Shown here: positions 9,687 to 20,317 of the stretch, piece after piece | How the letters are laid out: each line of letters starts with the position of its first letter | Numbering within the stretch: the first letter of the stretch is position 1 | Assembly: GCA_963682055.1 (NCBI GenBank) | Contig: OY821745.1 | Location: 23,495,342 to 23,559,341 of the forward strand | Direction: 5' to 3' | Source: Primula veris | Lineage: Eukaryota > Streptophyta > Magnoliopsida > Ericales > Primulaceae | Length of the DNA stretch: 64,000 nucleotides | Notes under the pieces: generated by a model | Database searches by the model: none | Told to the model about the DNA's origin: nothing | Seen by the model: the letters and a program-made list of their open reading frames with translations, nothing else | Translations under genes and position numbers: made by a program

Positions 9687-10978
9687 ATGTTCTATATGGA
9701 ATTCGTTTGGCTATTGCTCCAGCAGTTCTTTCTGTGGTTTACCAAGATTTGAGTTCGATAAAGAATATGTTAGTATCTCCTTCGAAGGGATCAGACAGAA
9801 AAGGGGTTAGTTCTAAAACAAACATTTGGGCACCGTTGCAATTGGTGCAGATTTGGGTTTGGGAGATCAGGTTTTTAACTTTTAAGGCCAACCCTAATCT
9901 GATTCAAGTTGGAGAGCCAAGATTTTCCAGGTGGTAAGAGCAAATAACATTGAAAACAGACGATCTAAGCAAGGCCTTCAATTTGGCTGGTGAAGATTTC
10001 CAATGGCAACCATACTGTATGGTCGTAGATAATTGGAGATTCAACGAGTTCTATAGGACAGATGGAGATTTAGTCAATTTTGAGACTGGTATGGACGAGG
10101 ATATAGAGTCTTTTGCTCTGTGAATTAGACCTAACAAGCTAGTTGGATTTGGAGGTCATACCCAGAAATATCTGCCACATTGTGTGGCTATACAGTGTGG
10201 GTACGATCAAGATATTCCTGCTATTGTCCCGAGAATCAACGGAAGTCCTGATTCTGCTTGGGAATATTTCAAGAGACCAATTAGGGACAACAATATATAT
10301 CTACCTCCTCGTCTGTTTGAGTCGGATGTTACTTTTCGATACTTTTCTTGGTAGGGCCTCACTGTGACAGCTAAGGAAGAAAAGATTGAGAGCAATGTGG
10401 AGAAATCTCACTCGAAAATTGAAATTTAAATCTCTAAGAAACGTACTAAATATAAAGAAGACTGTGATCCTCTCAATGACCTATTAATTGGAGAGTTGTT
10501 GAGACTTGTTCACAAGAAGAATGTAGTTGAAAAGGGAGTTGTAAGAGAGCACAAATGTTCGAACACATAGAATTCTGAAAATAGGCCTTTGGGTTTGAAG
10601 ATAAATGTAGCTCGGCCTTTGGGTTTGGAGATTAATAGAGCTGGTAAATATAAGGAGATTAATGGAGCTGGTGAAGAGTAGGAGATTAATGGACCTGGTT
10701 AAGACAATGAGATTAATGGAGCTGGTGAAGACAAGGAGATTAATGGAACTCGTGAAGATGTGGAGATGGTGGCGGATCCTGTGGAAGCAAATTCATTTGT
10801 TGATGAAAATGGAAATGAACAGAAAACTATTTTGTCATCTGAAGTAGGTTATGATGCAAAAGAATTCCCAAGCTGGTATGAGCCGTGCAAGCGAGATATG
10901 AAACTCGGAAATCGAATTAGCAGGCTCGAGAGGTTGGTTGCTAAGATCAAAGCTGAAAGATTTGGGCGTGATGTTTAA
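9687..10978 (+). pseudogene. PMD C-terminal pseudogene, copy A
   Basis: Plus-strand blocks downstream of the MITE: GYVLYGIRLAIAPAVLSVVY, QDLSSIKNMLV, WAPLQLVQIWVWE, NPNLIQVGEPRFSRW, KLVGFGGHTQKYLPHCVAIQ with QDIPAIVPRINGSPDSAWEY, LPPRLFESDVTFRYFSW, a repeat-containing linker, and NRISRLERLVAKIKAERFGR before the stop at 10976-10978. This is the second half of the MAIN-like fold plus a C-terminal coiled-coil-like tail. Stops and shifts (for example at 10122, 10352, 10429, 10568) inactivate it. Its start overlaps in content with the arms of the inverted repeat, so it is a further gene copy truncated at its 5' side. Confidence 0.75.
10580..10763 (+). repeat. Minisatellite in the PMD C-terminal linker (27 bp and ~39 bp units)
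   Basis: Two imperfect copies of a ~39 bp unit (RPLGLKINVA / RPLGLEINRA) are followed by about five 27 bp units coding EINGAGEDK or variants. Unit lengths are multiples of three, so the array would have been length-polymorphic but frame-preserving when the gene was live. It is repeated in segment B at about 26493-26677. Confidence 0.8.
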
Positions 10979-12141
10979 GGAAGTTCCTGTCTCAACCTTA
11001 ACTAAAACTCGATGCCTAAATATCTTTCTTATAACTATATACAACTTTACTTTGGGAAAAGAATAGGAAATTTACTGCTTTGTCAGCAAAAAAGAATAGT
11101 TTCTAAGTGCCAGCTGTTGTTAGCATTAGTGATATACTTGCATAACCTAAAAGAAAAGGAGTACCCTTGTAATTTTCAGAACAAGAAAACATCACATTGT
11201 ACTAAGTAAACTAGATTCTAGCAAAGGAAGGATACTGAAAATGCTCCAACAAGTCAAGACAGTGGTGGCAGGGTTGACGGGAGACCGTCCCGGGCCTCAC
11301 GGCTCCGAAGGTCACAAAAAATTCAATTTATATACATGTTAAAAATATGTAATGAATATCTGCTAATAAAAAAACTCCATACAAGTAAAATGACACAATT
11401 ATTTTATGTCAATTAAAAAGTATGATTACACGATATGAATAGAAAAAAGTATCAAATGATATATTAAATATATAAAGATTGAGCACAACGAGAAACGGGA
11501 CCTGTATTTTTGCCCCAGGGAACAAAAACACTAGCCCTGTCTCAAGACTACGGACAACCAAAGCCTCGGACAGATATAGAAAAAGAAATTGGGTTAATAA
11601 AAAAGTATAGATTCAATAGTTATGATTGACTGTAAAATGATAATTACATGTCAAGAATCTTGCAATGAAAAACACAAACTACAGTAATCAAACAATAAAA
11701 TCATCTGTGTAGTGTAATACAGAAGACAGCTACAGGAATTTAAGTTTTCATGAAGTCGTATTTTGTTGAACAAGCAACAGACTACAAGTTACACTAATAC
11801 ACCACATATAATCGACAAACATGGCAATCGATTGTAATTGTGGTTTAGGTTGAATAAATTGGACATGGCAATCAAATCTTGACTTAAAGAGCACTCTTTA
11901 CATAACAATCAGAAAAAGACTGAGATAAATGAGACCTTTAAATCATATATAGCATTAATCATGCCAAAAAGACATCTAAACAGTTACACCCATTCATACC
12001 TTTTTTCCTAATACCTAAACGTACCATGTTTTTATCCAGTTTCTCTAATACTTGTATTGCTATCTTTTCATGACGATAAAAGCACTATGCTTCCCTTTTA
12101 TTTTTCCAAAACTAGGCTGCAGATAACGAAGTCTACGAAAT
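10979..12141. other. Non-coding, with a degenerate repeat remnant
   Basis: No gene. CATTGTAC at 11195-11202 is the unoccupied target of the MITE present at 27115 in segment B. Around 11270-11560 the text (ACGGGAGACCGTCCCGGGCC, later TTTGCCCCAGG) looks like an old transposon remnant that I cannot classify. Confidence 0.45.
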
Positions 12142-12344
12142 ATATTTGCCAAAGCAACTTCGTCCAAAATTGAGACAGGAATTTCCTCAGTCACTGTGCC
12201 CAAAGGTTTTAGCTTTAAGCCTAGCAGCTAATCTTTCGCAGACAGTGACTGAGGTTGGCTGCTAAGCTTAAAGCTAAAACCTTTGAACACTGTGTTTGAG
12301 GAAGTTCCTGTCTCAATTTTGGCCAAGCCTGCTTTGGCAAATAT
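12142..12344. repeat. Imperfect hairpin made from a PMD 3' end, copy A
   Basis: The left arm, from ATATTTGCCAAAGC through AAAATTGAGACAGGAA and AAAGGTTTTAGCTTTAAGC, is matched by its inverse on the right, ending GCTTTGGCAAATAT. Arms are about 85 bp with a ~30 nt loop. The right arm encodes a variant of the PMD tail (AKLKAKTFEHCV, compare AKIKAERFGRDV at the end of 9687-10978) and its 3' flank GGAAGTTCCTGTCTCAA. The hairpin is therefore an inverted duplication of a gene 3' end. It is conserved at 28484-28686. Confidence 0.8.
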
Positions 12345-12785
12345 CTATGGTAGATTTAGTTATATGCTACTTATTCTAATCATATCAACCATAGAGCTAT
12401 TTGTCAAAGGTCGATTTTGCTTCTTCCCGAGATTTCAACCTTAGTCATGGGTCATTCCTCAGAGTCCACCGACACTTGACTCAAGAATTAGAATAAGCAA
12501 AGAAAACTGAAACACATTCCGCAAAAGTGCAGTTGAAGTAGCTATAACACTTGACAATAGTTATTCAAATGTCTATTTCTACCAGGCTTTCATGTCTTGT
12601 CACTCAAAGATATCTGAATTCTTAGATGTCACTAGTAATTAAGATTTGTCACATTAAAAAGATATTTGAGGCTCACCTTATTAGAAACATCAGAACTAGA
12701 TACCAGTACGGATTGTCATATACGATTAGCAGCAATTAGTACTACCACATTGCAAAGATAACATGTCAAAAAAAATTATAAATAC

Positions 12786-13601
12786 CTTAAAGAATGAACG
12801 CGTTCTTCAACTTCTTTGGCCTGTTCAACATCAGTGGCGTACCATATTTCGCTATAAATGGATCCAATCCCAGCTATCAACATCTGTAATTGGAAGAAAC
12901 ATATTCCGATACGTTTAAAAGTAACAAGCATTGAAGTCACGGTAAGAAGGAAAAAAAAAGAAAAAGAAAAATAACCTCGAAGGAAAATGTCGGAGTCGTC
13001 AGCATATCCTTTTAATTTCCAGTAAGTGTGGCCATCAGTATCGGAAATTAGATTTCTTGTTCTGGTAGCCTCATAGCTCCGTTTTTCTATGAGAATTATT
13101 CTAGGATCAAATGTTGTAGAGGATGCTAACTCAAATAATGGGCATAATAAAATGTACCAGTTTTAGGACATTTACAAAAGTAATTTTCTCTTTACCGATT
13201 CAACACTGAATCAAAAAAAATTATTAATTTCATTCATTTATTTTGTCAATCCATTTGATTGATTGTTAGTCAAATCACAGTCTAAATATTTTTCTTTTTA
13301 ACTAAGCAACCCTATCACGTTTTACTAAAGATAGATTCAAATTTACAATGGAAAGGCAGTATGAAAATTAACCAAGAACAAAAATAAAAGGTTAACAACA
13401 AACTTGTATACTCACTTGGTACACAGAACTTCATCACATAGGAAAGGGGAAAGTAAGTATTTTAATCCTTGTTGAAGAGCTTAAACTTCATACTCATCAA
13501 CTTCCAAATTAATACTGTCCAACTTCAGTATCTCCAATATATCGAGAGGCTTGGAGAGGCAATTCTGCAAAGCTTGTAGCCATGATGAATCCTTGCCACT
13601 T
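12786..13601 (-). pseudogene. Unrecognised three-exon gene fragment, copy A
   Basis: Three exon-like blocks on the minus strand with consensus splice borders. 13601-13484: after TTTAG, reads SGKDSSWLQALQNCLSKPLD and ILEILKLDSINLEVDEYE. About 13095-12976: LIEKRSYEATRTRNLISDTD, YWKLKGYADDSDIFLR, donor GAG|GTTATT. 12883-12786: after ATTACAG, MLIAGIGSIYSEIWYATDVE, QAKEVEERVHSLR, donor AAG|GTATTT. I do not recognise the family. The blocks read like protein and are preserved in segment B (29962-29128). Segment A lacks 22 bp at the start of the second block that B retains. Whether a complete gene exists elsewhere cannot be seen. Confidence 0.5.
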
Positions 13602-13919
13602 CTAAATAAGAAAAAACATAGATATCAGTATATTATCATAGTCATTAGAATTTAATCGACTGATTTCGAATTATAATACGTACTTATTTCTAAGTTCTTG
13701 TTAATCATGGTGAGAAAAGAAATATGGAAGTGGATAACTGGGGACTGTTTTCTTAGTGAAATTTTTGTAGTATAGTACTTTTGTTTTGGAATGTGGAGTT
13801 CTCAAGTAACAGAAAAAACAGTCGAATCTAAGAAATGTTATATGCTTTAATATAAGCTTATATATCAAATATCAAATATATAAAAAAGATGGACAATCAA
13901 ACCTATTTCTCGATTCACT

Positions 13920-14500
13920 ATAAGCGCAAAGAGGTGAATAGGGTCCCAAATAAGGAGAGATCATATGTAAAAAGAAAGTCCGATTACGTCTCTTCCTAAT
14001 CCTAAATGGAATGTAAGGATTCATATGTAAACATAGTATCTATTTAGATACGCTCGAATAACCCCTTCTCATAATGAGAATGTATATCCCCTATTTCGGT
14101 CTGGTCTGGTATGGAATGAACTTATAATCATGGAATCGACTCGATCATCAGATTTTAGATTATAAGTTCATAACCCTAGCCCATTCCCGTTTTGGACGGA
14201 ACAGATTTACGAATTATTTGATTCCAGTAATTAGTGAAAGGATCTTAAACTAAGAAATATACCCTAGAACCTAAAATAGGGTATCCTGAGCAATTGTAAT
14301 AATCGGGTTCATTGATACTATTACATATACAGTCATACTAAATTCGATGGAATTGTTTGATCTTATCTTCTATAATTTCGCACGTAAGGGGTTATTTCTT
14401 GGTTTCGTCCAGTCATTAATAACTTTATTAATTTAGATAATAATAGATAGAAACAAAGCTTGTAAGGAATCTTACTAAAACCAAGAAATATAGGCCTGCC
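13920..14500. other. Possible plastid-derived insert (NUPT), copy A
   Basis: The base composition and wording (for example CCCATTCCCGTTTTGGACGG and AATAGGGTATCCTGAGC) look to me like plastid intergenic DNA, from recollection only. A 14 bp perfect inverted repeat, ATGAACTTATAATC (14116-14129) and GATTATAAGTTCAT (14158-14171), is the kind of stem-loop found at plastid mRNA 3' ends. No plastid gene is complete here. Conserved at about 30270-30850. Confidence 0.33.
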
Positions 14501-14660
14501 TGCCATCCACACCAGAATAAATAGAAAAACCAGCTAGTGGACGAAGACGAGTTTTCCGAAAAAATCAGCTAGCGGAGGAAGACCCCCTATTGATAATTTT
14601 TTGACCGAGATGAAGAAACTACACTTTCGATGATGACCATAAGACGTCTTGTTTACGAAA

Positions 14661-15400
14661 TGAAATTTCGTTTGCCTAAGTTCCGAATGCAATTACGCGT
14701 TTTAGTTGCAGTCGGTTGCAGTATCGGTTGCAACTGAGTATGTAACTGACAGAAAAGTAAATAACGTAGTTGCATTTTTTATCGAAGTTCAACTTCACAA
14801 AGTCTACGTATTCGAGGCACTCACCTAGTATTTATTGATATTGAAAAACCTACGATCGTCGACTTTAGTCTTACAATACCTACGGAATCCCTCACTAGTA
14901 TAATCATATCAAACTCTCGCTCCTACCTAATTAACTATCAATCTCACCATGACATCCGGTCATGTTTTTTTCTCTTAAAAATAAATTTTTTCTCAATAAT
15001 TTCGTGGGTTTCTTTCGCTCTCTTTGGTTTATACTCTATGGGGTAGAAAGCCACGAAATAATGAGTCTAAATGGCTTTATTTATGCCCTTACAAAGACCC
15101 CCTAATTCATGACTAACTAAGAAGTATTTACTTTCTTGATATTTACTTGATTGACAAGTCTTTTCTTTGAATATCTTCTAGTATTCAATCCAATTAGTAA
15201 AAGATCTCTTTCTTTGTTTATTCTTTCCAAAATTGCTGCAGATTTCTTTTTACTTGGTCATCACATTTTTTGCATCATAAAATCTCTTTGACCGAATCTT
15301 TCCATATTATGTCCAGCATAGTCAGTTGTTGCCTCGGTTGCAAGTTACAAGAATTGAAATAATTTATATTGCTGATAAAATTTAACCCCCTAAGGCAACA
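14661..15400 (-). mobile_element. SIRE-related solo LTR, copy A (740 bp)
   Basis: The plus-strand reading starts TGAAATTTCG and ends AAGGCAACA, so the minus-strand LTR has TG...CA ends. It shares the layout of the SIRE LTR at 53499: a near-terminal GTTGCAG/GGTTGCAAC block (GTTGCAAC at 14727), then AACTGACAGAAAAGTAAAT and CTACGTATTCGAGGCACTCA, which match ACAGAACTGTAAA... and CTACGTCTCCGGGGCACTTA in order. No 5 bp target duplication is visible. The same LTR is at 31020-31759, so it was present before the A/B duplication. Confidence 0.62.
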
Positions 15401-15699
15401 AGAATGCAAGAACAACGGAGTATGAAATGTTATGAAAACAAAGGATTGATTAAGATAAAAAAACAAAAAAAACAAAGGAGTATCAAGCTTACCATTTGTT
15501 GTTCTTTTTTTTTTGAGAAACAAAAAAAAAAAATACAAATTCACACGACAAAAATGACTTTCGTTCTTTTGTCGCATAGTTGGAGTCGATCAAGATCTGA
15601 GAGTCCTCGAGTATTTTGAGAAAGTCAACAACTTCCCGGTAAACTCATCCTCTTCTATCCGACACTTATAGAATTGAATTTTCAACTTCTCCAGAAATT

Positions 15700-15873
15700 G
15701 GCAATTTCTTAAAAAATACTCAAACATACTTGCCTTCTAACCTGAATCGAGACTCTTGCATGCATTGTGAATTCTATGAATTCGACTTCTTTAAGATACA
15801 ATCGCAAACAAGAACGTACACTTGTGAACCTTACAAGACTAGTGTTCTCCCATTCCGACGCGATAAAGCCCTG
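15700..15873 (-). pseudogene. Decayed FBD-domain exon
   Basis: After TTGCCAG the minus strand reads GFIASEWENTSLVRFTSV, then LYLKEVEFIEFTMH, before losing frame. It is a degraded paralogue of the FBD exon at 770-1023. Segment B has lost most of it. Confidence 0.5.
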
Positions 15874-16976
15874 GCAATTAACGAACCGATATTTAATAAA
15901 GCGAATAAATATCATTCAGGCGAAAAAATGCTCATAAAAAATTATACTTTCATTAACTTACCTCCGTAAAAATCATAACTTCCAGGTGAGTTGGCACATT
16001 CAGAAGATCTGGTAATGATGCAAAAGAGGCCTCGAGACATAACCAATCTTCAAGCAGCTGGCAAGATTCGAAAATGTGGGTAATTCACTGTAAGGATTTC
16101 GAAAAGTATTCTAGACACCAAAGTACACAAAAAAGAAAGAAAGAAAGCAATTAGACCTAAATTCCTAAATCCCTTTTCCACGTTGATAGTGAAAAGGAAC
16201 GTTTAACATTTCTGTTCAATGCTGTTGTTGATCTAGAAAAGGAGTATGTTTTCAGTTTCCGTATAAGTGTATGACAACCAATTAATTCCTATAAAACTGC
16301 TCATTATTAGCTAATTTGAAACGTTAAAAGACAGGTAAGAAAAAATTGATTCCGACAACGATAAAACAGGAATATGAAATGGATGAATTATTGTGTAAAT
16401 AAATAATAAAATTACGAGGGCAAGAGAGACTTGCATCAACTGTCTTCGTACATAGATGGTAGTGTCGAGCCCAATACGAACAAGTTTTTTTTTTGGGTAT
16501 CTATAACATGTGACATATCAAGTACTATCATCACAACTTGACTGATTACTAATCACCCTCTCTTCGTTTCGGAAAACTAGACTCAATATTCAAACTTCTA
16601 AATGTCATCTCGGGTGAAGGTCTGAAATTAGGATCCACCGCGGGTGGTCTAGCTGTATTATCCTGTGGTGGCGGCCTAGGATATCGAGACGGAGATGCAT
16701 ACCTTCTTGAAGGATCTCTCAAAGCGCCACCTTGCGCCATATATACCCTAGGCGTTGTTTAATGGATCATTCTGATTAATTAATGAAATTGTATCCCAAA
16801 GAAATACAAGCCTTAACCAATGATGTCAACTTAGTTTTTACGGAAATCTCCCTATAGCTTCAGATTCCAGAAACCAAAAGCATAAAAGAGTAGGAGCTTT
16901 GATCACTAGTATGAAACACTTACATCCTCTAATCCAAGTCTCCCTAATAGTAGGGTACGAGACGTCGATCAACATT

Positions 16977-17621
16977 TTATAGTTTACAATTATCAAGCAC
17001 TAAATCCTCATGTACGGGGAACATCGAAAATGACAAAAAAAATCCAGACAAAATACCGAAAGATGCACGTCGAAGATGCAAAGTCTTTGAACATGGAAGA
17101 CATGCAGAATCAGGAATTTCAAGAAACATATTTTCATGAAGTTTCAAAACAGATAGCATTTCGTAAGAGAAATTCTCCCGAATTAGAGTTTCAAATAGTC
17201 TAAAAAAACTAAAACATCAATTTCCTTAACACCATGGAATATGAATTAATCCATGAACTAAACCTATGATCTACAGCAGAGCCACAATGTAGTCTAAACT
17301 TATCAATTGGATTAACATTATAAAGTGCCAAGACACACGTAACAAAGTGACATAATTTGTGAAGTTAGTTTTAGTAGTTTCAACGTTTTATCAGTAGAAG
17401 AAACAACAGGAGAATTATGAAAGTGGGGAAATCTACCAAGGTGGATTTAGTAGTAATAGCATTTTATAAGGTGGGAAAATATCAAATTTGAGAAAGGGAA
17501 CGTAAATAAAGAGATATTTACACCTGGTAGAGAGAATACTTGTACGGACCGAGTATTCAGTTGGGAGAAACGAGAGTATAACGAATCTTAGATAATCTGG
17601 TAGAGAACTTAGTCCGTCCAT
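16977..17621 (-). pseudogene. F-box/LRR pseudogene, left half of a head-to-head pair
   Basis: The ATG at 17621 opens MDGLSSLPDYLRFVILSFLP, then TEYSVRTSILSTRCKYL: an F-box with the usual 'isrLPdelL..ILSfLPtk.av.TSiLSkRWkyLw' pattern, with Cys replacing Trp in the last motif. LRR sequence (SVLKLHENMFLEIPDS, SKTLHLRRASFGILSG) follows at 17159-16977. The intervening part is out of frame. F-box proteins of this type bind SKP1 and select substrates for ubiquitination. This copy is broken. Confidence 0.68.
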
Positions 17622-17701
17622 TTTCGTTAAGCCTAGATAATAGGCGAGATTTCCGCCGATATATAATATGTATACATAGTTAGAGGGAAAAAGAATGAGA
17701 C

Positions 17702-17815
17702 AGTGTATCTGATTAAAGTGTGTTTATACTGCCTCAACAGAGTGAAACACATGACAATACACATGTCTTCATTCCGTTGAGACAATATAAAGACACTTGA
17801 ATGAGATACACTCTC
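17702..17815. promoter_or_regulatory. Palindromic centre between divergent F-box copies
   Basis: AGTGTATCTGATTAAAGTGT (from 17702) is mirrored by the inverse complement ending ...GAATGAGATACACT (to about 17812), around a centre near 17754. Homology between the two sides continues outward through the 5' flank (CCTATTATCTAGG on both sides) into the F-box codons. The intergenic region is therefore itself a duplicated, inverted promoter. Promoter activity is inferred only from position. Confidence 0.6.
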
Positions 17816-17887
17816 TCATTCTCTCTCTCCCCCAATATATATGCATATTCTATAACGTCGAAAAATCTAGCCTATTATCTAGGGTTT

Positions 17888-18889
17888 ATGAAAATGGACA
17901 AACTAATTTCTTTACCAGATGATCTAATATTCATTACACTCTCATTTCTCCCAACTAAATACTCGGTCCATACAAGCATTTTCTATACCAGGTGGAAGTA
18001 TCTCTTTATTTACGTTCCATTTCTCGATTTTGATATTTTTCCACCTAATAAAAGTAACGTTGTTACTATTAAATCCGGCTTGGTAGATTTTCACCACTTT
18101 CATAATTATTCTGTTGTTTCTTTTTTACTCATCAAAGTTATGTTGGAGCTAATAAAACCAACTTCATAAATTATCTCAGTGTGTCACTCACTCACCTGTG
18201 TCTTCTCACTTTATAATGTTAATCCAATGGATACATTTAGACTACATCGTGAATCTTTGTAGATCATAGGCTTGTTTCGTGGATTAATTCCATGATATTA
18301 CGTGGTGATGAAATTGATTTTTTATTGTTTTAGACTACTTGACACTCTAACGTGGGAGATTTTCTCTTGCGAAATGCTATCTGTTTTGAAACTTCATGGA
18401 AATCTTTTTCTTAAAATTTCGGATTCTTCATGTCTTCCGTGTTTAAAGACTTTAAACCTTCGACGTGTGTCTTTCGGTGTTTTGTCCAGACATGTTTTGT
18501 CATTTCCGATGTTCCACGTACTTGATGATTTAGGGCTTGTTAATTGTGACTTAGAACCCTACTAACAGGAATATTTTGATTTGAAGATGTAAATGTTTCA
18601 TACTGGTGATCAATGCTCCTAGTCTTTTATGCTTTGAGTTTCTAGAATCCGGAGCTACAGAGATCTGGATTGATTATTTGAAAGGTGGTGAATGGGTTGG
18701 GTTTCGGTTGACCCATACTATTTTAATGATTTTACAATTTATCTTTTCGATGATATAATGTTCGGTATTTTACAAAAAGAGAAAATGTATATTTCAGAAC
18801 TTAAAATGATGGATCATTCGATAACGAAGCCACTGGTTCAAGAGAAAGTCGATTTGAAGTTCGAACAAGTAAGTTACGAATTTTCGTAA
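17888..18889 (+). pseudogene. F-box/LRR pseudogene, right half of a head-to-head pair
   Basis: The ATG at 17888 gives MKMDKLISLPDDLIFITLSF, then LPTKYSVHTSIFYTRWKYLF, an F-box with the terminal RWKYL intact, followed by a linker up to about 18169. LRR blocks resume at 18302: SVLKLHGNLFLKISDSSCLP and LKTLNLRRVSFGVLS, then LGLVNCDLEPY. A last block (about 18692-18889) is less clear. Stops at about 18170 and 18565 and frame changes break it. Its overall arrangement mirrors the minus-strand copy on the other side of the palindromic centre. Confidence 0.65.
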
Positions 18890-18894
18890 AATAT

Positions 18895-19874
18895 AAGGCA
18901 GGCACTGGTGCTATCAAGGCAAGCACCGGTGCTTCACACGTTGAAAACTGACAGAAAGTTCCAGAGGCCCAAGCACTGGTACTTTATGGTTAAAGCACTG
19001 GTGTTTTAGATTTCAGGAACTCCAACCCACCAGCAAGCACTGCCGCACTGGTGCTTCAAGTTGAAGCACTAGTGCTTCAGTACACAGACTCATAAAACAG
19101 CTTTTTAGATTTTTCGAACATTGGGTTTTATCTATTGGATATAACATATAACCAATCCAAATGCTCGTATGGTGTCCAATGGTTATTTTGGGCTACATAT
19201 ACACCTTCATCTCTCTCCCAAATCATCAAGAATCAATCCTAACTTCCATTGAAACATAACTTTGGCTCAAACTCCATCAAATATCACAAATTAGCTTAGT
19301 TAGAAGTAATCAAACAGTGAGGGTTCTAGTATTTGACAATATTGGTAAAACACAAATTATAAGCTCAAAATTGAAAGAGGATTGGATATACGCTTAAAAG
19401 TCAATTTGTGACTTAAAGCTCTGGATTAAACATTCGAGTTTACTCAAGGTTTCAGAGGGAGCTTTTAAGTTGGGGTTTTGTATACTCTTGCACTTATATC
19501 AAGATTGTATTCTCGGGTAGAGGGTTAGCAAATCAATTGATTAGCTCGGTAGGATTTGTAATGTTGGGAAGAAGATTATAGTGAAATACTCGGTAAATTT
19601 ATTTTCAAGAAGAGGACGTTAGCGGGTTTGCCAAACCTCTATATATCGAGGTGTCAATCTCTCTTCTTTTACTCTTTACTTTCCTCAACTTATTTATTTG
19701 TGATTGTGTCGTTTGCTTCAACTTATTTATTGTTTATCATCGTATATTTATTATTGAAAGTAGATATCGAGCTAGTTGCCTTGTTAATTATGCTTAGAAT
19801 TCAATTCCGTGTAAAATGCTTAAAAACTTATTCACCCCCAATTTAAGGTTTTGCCATCTCGGGCCAACAGTGGA
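18895..19874 (+). mobile_element. Copia-type LTR-like remnant with a palindromic motif array
   Basis: The 3' end, TATTCACCCCCAATTTAAGG... then CTCGGGCCAACA, resembles the end of plant copia LTRs. At 18895-19080 there are about six copies of AGCACTGGTGCT-like words; one, AGCACCGGTGCT, is a perfect 12 bp palindrome. No PBS follows and I could not fix the left end or a target duplication, so it may be truncated by the upstream F-box pseudogene. Confidence 0.45.
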
Positions 19875-20245
19875 GATAGTCGGAGTTACACCCTCCTCCG
19901 CCCTCATTTTGATAAAAAAAAAATAAAAAAAAAAATACAATTTTACAATATATATTGATTAAAGTCTTCAAATATTAGCTTTTCAACCCCCATTTACCAA
20001 AAATTAAAGTCTGTAACCCTTTAAATTTTTTGGTTTCGTCCATGTGTGCTTAAACAAACAATAACAAAATATCTCGGGTGGGTTGGGTCCCCCAACTCGA
20101 ACCCAAGAAATATTTTTCCTACCACTCGAGATCCCTTGGGTTGACGTGTTTTATGCCCACTCCTAAATTAATTGAGAGTTTCTATGATCCAATCTGTTTT
20201 CTTAACAATACTCTTGTTACATACTCCTATGGTAATTATAACTAA
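19875..20245. other. Unassigned spacer before segment B
   Basis: Low-complexity A tracts (19913-19938) and no coding signal or recognised repeat. Confidence 0.45.
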
Positions 20246-20317
20246 GAACAAAGTGACTTGACAGAGTGGGTGAAGTTCAACGTTCTTACACAAGGAGAAA
20301 ATGTAAAGTACTTGGGT

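Larger units (their letters stand above)
4626..17324. repeat. Segment A of a ~12.5 kb direct duplication
   Basis: Colinear with 20246-32667 (segment B). Homology starts at GAACAAAGTGACT (4626 and 20246) and ends at GGATTAACATTATAAA (to 17324 and 32667). The copies differ by substitutions and discrete indels. B keeps a complete TRIM that A has largely lost. B has an extra hAT MITE at 27115. B lacks about 600 bp corresponding to about 15640-16620 of A. Flanks outside these limits do not match. Confidence 0.93.

Noticed and set aside
14661..15400. Target-site duplication for the SIRE-related LTR
   Set aside because: The five bases on either side (CGAAA and AGAAT) do not match, so I do not claim a duplication.
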